Source: Pseudomonadota bacterium (lineage in GTDB: Bacteria; Pseudomonadota; Alphaproteobacteria; Rhizobiales; Devosiaceae). Taken from it: a DNA stretch of 7,746 nucleotides. Within the stretch, counting starts at the first letter, position 1. Each line of letters starts with the position of its first letter. Location: NCBI GenBank assembly GCA_023387585.1, contig JAEWHZ010000083.1:1-7746 (forward strand). Reading direction: 5' to 3'. Position numbers and translations under genes: made by a program. Below the pieces are notes generated by a model that was not told the origin of the DNA, ran no database searches, and saw nothing but the letters and a program-made list of their open reading frames with translations. Positions 7,118 through 7,746 of the stretch are shown piece after piece.

Positions 7118-7169
7118 CTCTTGCGGGGGCGGACGCACCGGCGGCGAACGTCTTGGACACAAGCGGAAT

Positions 7170-7198
7170 GGCGGCATCGGCCGTCTTCGAATGCCGCC
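7170..7198 (+). repeat. Inverted repeat competing with the downstream terminator hairpin
   Basis: GGCGGCAT (7170-7177) and ATGCCGCC (7191-7198) are perfect 8-bp inverted arms with a 13-nt loop. The right arm contains the GCCGCC that also forms the left arm of the hairpin at 7193-7210, so an RNA can hold only one of the two structures. This is the geometry of an antiterminator, though chance in GC-rich DNA is possible. Confidence 0.4.
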
Positions 7199-7214
7199 GG
7201 ACAGGGCGGCTTTT
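7193..7214 (+). terminator. Probable intrinsic terminator downstream of the dehydratase
   Basis: GCCGCC (7193-7198), a 6-nt loop GGACAG and GGCGGC (7205-7210) form a perfect all-GC stem followed directly by TTTT (7211-7214). This is the layout of a factor-independent terminator for plus-strand transcription, about 100 nt after the dehydratase stop. The U-tract is short (four T before CG), so efficiency may be modest. TTTTCGAAAA (7211-7220) is itself palindromic. On the minus strand no T-tract follows the stem, so it would act in one direction only. Confidence 0.5.
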
Positions 7215-7348
7215 CGAAAAAGTCATGATCGGGCCCTGCCGTCATTCATGCCCGGAAGTACACTCATAGACATCCTTGACGTTTTTCAGTTGCGCGCTCG
7301 GGTTTGCTCTACCGCGCCTTAACGCAGCCATGTTCTTCTGTGCCCGGA

Positions 7349-7367
7349 CGCAGGTATCGATACTGCG
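7349..7367. repeat. Imperfect palindrome upstream of the chemoreceptor gene
   Basis: GTATCGATAC (7354-7363) is a perfect 10-bp palindrome, and the flanking CGCAG (7349-7353) and CTGCG (7363-7367) are also inverted, offset by one base. It is about 140 bp upstream of the chemoreceptor start and could be an operator or an RNA hairpin. No specific regulator can be named. Confidence 0.3.
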
Positions 7368-7406
7368 GGAGGCGTCGTTTCCAGCTTGGCAACCATCCGG
7401 CTTCTG

Positions 7407-7422
7407 CCGCCCCGACGGGCGG
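7407..7422 (+). other. GC-rich hairpin abutting the leader-ORF ribosome site
   Basis: CCGCCC (7407-7412), loop CGAC and GGGCGG (7417-7422) form a perfect 6-bp stem. Its last two G bases are the first two of GGAGGAGG (7421-7428), the strongest Shine-Dalgarno sequence in the region. Folding would partly occlude ribosome access, so the hairpin could tune translation of the leader ORF and, indirectly, of the chemoreceptor. No U-tract follows, so it is not a terminator. Confidence 0.35.
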
Positions 7423-7434
7423 AGGAGGTTGCGC

Positions 7435-7509
7435 ATGGTCCTGGAAGCAGGGGGAAGACCGAGGAGGCCGGGGAACGGCTTTTCCTTGTGGGGGCATAGT
7501 GCAAGATGA
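7435..7509 (+). CDS. Putative 24-codon leader ORF overlapping the chemoreceptor start
   Basis: An ATG at 7435 lies 6 nt after a GGAGGAGG Shine-Dalgarno sequence (7421-7428) and opens 24 codons, ending at TGA 7507-7509. That stop overlaps the chemoreceptor ATG (7506-7508) as ATGA, the same coupling geometry used by the transporter genes. The chemoreceptor's own upstream bases are a poor ribosome site, so a ribosome finishing this ORF may start the chemoreceptor. The peptide begins MVLEAGGRPRR and ends GFSLWGHSAR; it is basic, Gly-rich and matches no family I know. A weak hairpin with TTTT (GCCG 7467-7470, CGGC 7476-7479, T 7480-7483) lies inside the ORF. It may be an expressed leader peptide or only a translational on-ramp. 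Conservation has not been tested. Confidence 0.3.
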   Translation: MVLEAGGRPRRPGNGFSLWGHSAR

Positions 7510-7746
7510 AATTCAGCGATCTGTCCATTCGAACGAAACTGGTGCTGGGCGCCGGCCTGTTGTCGCTGGCCTCGATGGGCGCCATCATCACCGGCGCCCT
7601 CGCCCTGATGTACCAGACCGCGGGCAATGAGGCCGAGGAGCGCGCCCGGGCCCTGATGGGGCAATACAGCCAGCTTGCCGTCGGGCAGATGGGCAACATC
7701 ATCTCGGCGACGCGAAGCCTCGGGGCGGCCGTCGAGGGCGTCATCG
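7506..7746 (+). CDS. Methyl-accepting chemotaxis protein, N-terminal part only
   Basis: Eighty residues are visible before the right window edge. The N-terminus reads SDLSIRTKLVLG (4-15), a common opening of methyl-accepting chemotaxis proteins. A first transmembrane helix follows at about 12-36 and then a hydrophilic periplasmic helix (40-80) rich in Ala, Glu and Arg, as at the start of a Cache-type ligand-binding domain. The HAMP and signalling domains would lie outside the window. The start is well fixed: TAG at 7497-7499 is the last in-frame stop, and no other start lies between it and ATG 7506. The nearest G-rich tract (7490-7494) is too far for an ideal ribosome site, and the preceding short ORF overlaps the start codon. 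Whether this receptor senses the module's substrate is unknown, but its adjacency makes the question fair. Confidence 0.8.
   Translation, partial: MKFSDLSIRTKLVLGAGLLSLASMGAIITGALALMYQTAGNEAEERARALMGQYSQLAVGQMGNIISATRSLGAAVEGVI

Larger units (their letters stand above)
7091..7434. other. Intergenic region with several inverted repeats, no convincing gene
   Basis: Short open frames here lack recognisable motifs, have no good ribosome site and show no coding-like pattern, so I read the stretch as non-coding. It contains a 14-bp palindrome (7104-7117), two mutually exclusive hairpins (7170-7214), a palindrome centred at 7358-7359, and a GC-rich hairpin (7407-7422) just before a strong ribosome site. 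Outer arms GTGCG (7094-7098) and CGCAC (7134-7138) could enclose the first palindrome. A lone TTGACG (7276-7281) resembles a -35 box, but no acceptable -10 lies 16-18 bp downstream. No clear sigma-28 flagellar promoter was seen before the chemoreceptor. Confidence 0.6.

Noticed and set aside
7230..7254. CGGGC / GCCCG inverted repeat
   Set aside because: A 5-bp stem with a 15-nt loop is expected by chance in DNA this GC-rich.
7276..7434. Longer version of the leader ORF from a TTG at 7276
   Set aside because: There is no ribosome site before the TTG, and the Cys/Arg-rich translation looks non-coding. The ATG at 7435 with GGAGGAGG is far better supported.
7300..7505. Possible riboswitch (for example cyclic-di-GMP) before the chemoreceptor
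   Set aside because: I looked for a GEMM-like conserved core and other common riboswitch cores and did not find one; the hairpins seen do not match a known aptamer layout.
7242..7744. Two minus-strand frames of about 140 codons across the leader and chemoreceptor start
   Set aside because: They overlap the clear chemoreceptor N-terminus, contain no recognisable domain and lack good ribosome sites.

Overview
The window is GC-rich, densely packed DNA with the gene style of an alphaproteobacterium, most likely Hyphomicrobiales or a near relative. This rests on GC-biased third codon positions, ATGA start/stop overlaps and the peptide-type ABC transporter / FCD-GntR / SDR combination; no rRNA or other taxonomic marker is present, so the placement is an inference.

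Positions 1-5757 hold one minus-strand gene run. In transcription order it is: an FCD-subfamily GntR regulator (5757-4966), a classical short-chain dehydrogenase/reductase (4893-4144), a family-5 periplasmic solute-binding protein (4117-2528), two peptide/nickel-type ABC permeases (2520-1450 and 1453-548), and the start of an ABC ATPase (551 to beyond position 1). The last three genes are joined by 4-bp ATGA overlaps, and the binding protein ends 7 bp before the first permease, so this is almost certainly an operon. Diverging from it across 85 bp is a plus-strand enolase-superfamily acid-sugar dehydratase of the glucarate dehydratase subgroup (5843-7090). The divergent spacer carries a 16-bp inverted repeat and three related TGA..ATATC-like elements about two helical turns apart, the likely operator for the GntR protein.

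Together these genes look like a catabolic module. A binding-protein-dependent importer brings in a solute, the SDR oxidises or reduces it, the dehydratase removes water from an aldarate-like acid, and the GntR protein switches the set on when substrate or a product is present. The importer family is usually called dipeptide/oligopeptide, but its neighbours argue for a sugar acid or sugar-acid conjugate. No downstream keto-deoxy-acid enzyme (KdgD-type dehydratase, aldolase or semialdehyde dehydrogenase) lies in the window, so the pathway is incomplete here.

From 7091 to 7505 there is a largely non-coding stretch. It holds a 14-bp perfect palindrome just after the dehydratase stop, an intrinsic-terminator-like hairpin (7193-7214) whose 5' arm can alternatively pair with an upstream copy (7170-7177), and a possible 24-codon leader ORF (7435-7509) with a very strong ribosome-binding site. 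The stop of that leader overlaps the start of a methyl-accepting chemotaxis protein, which is cut off by the right window edge (7506-7746).

No tRNA, rRNA, insertion sequence, CRISPR array or phage gene is visible. The gene families are known; the parts most worth a second look are the substrate of the module, the divergent operator and the leader region of the chemoreceptor.
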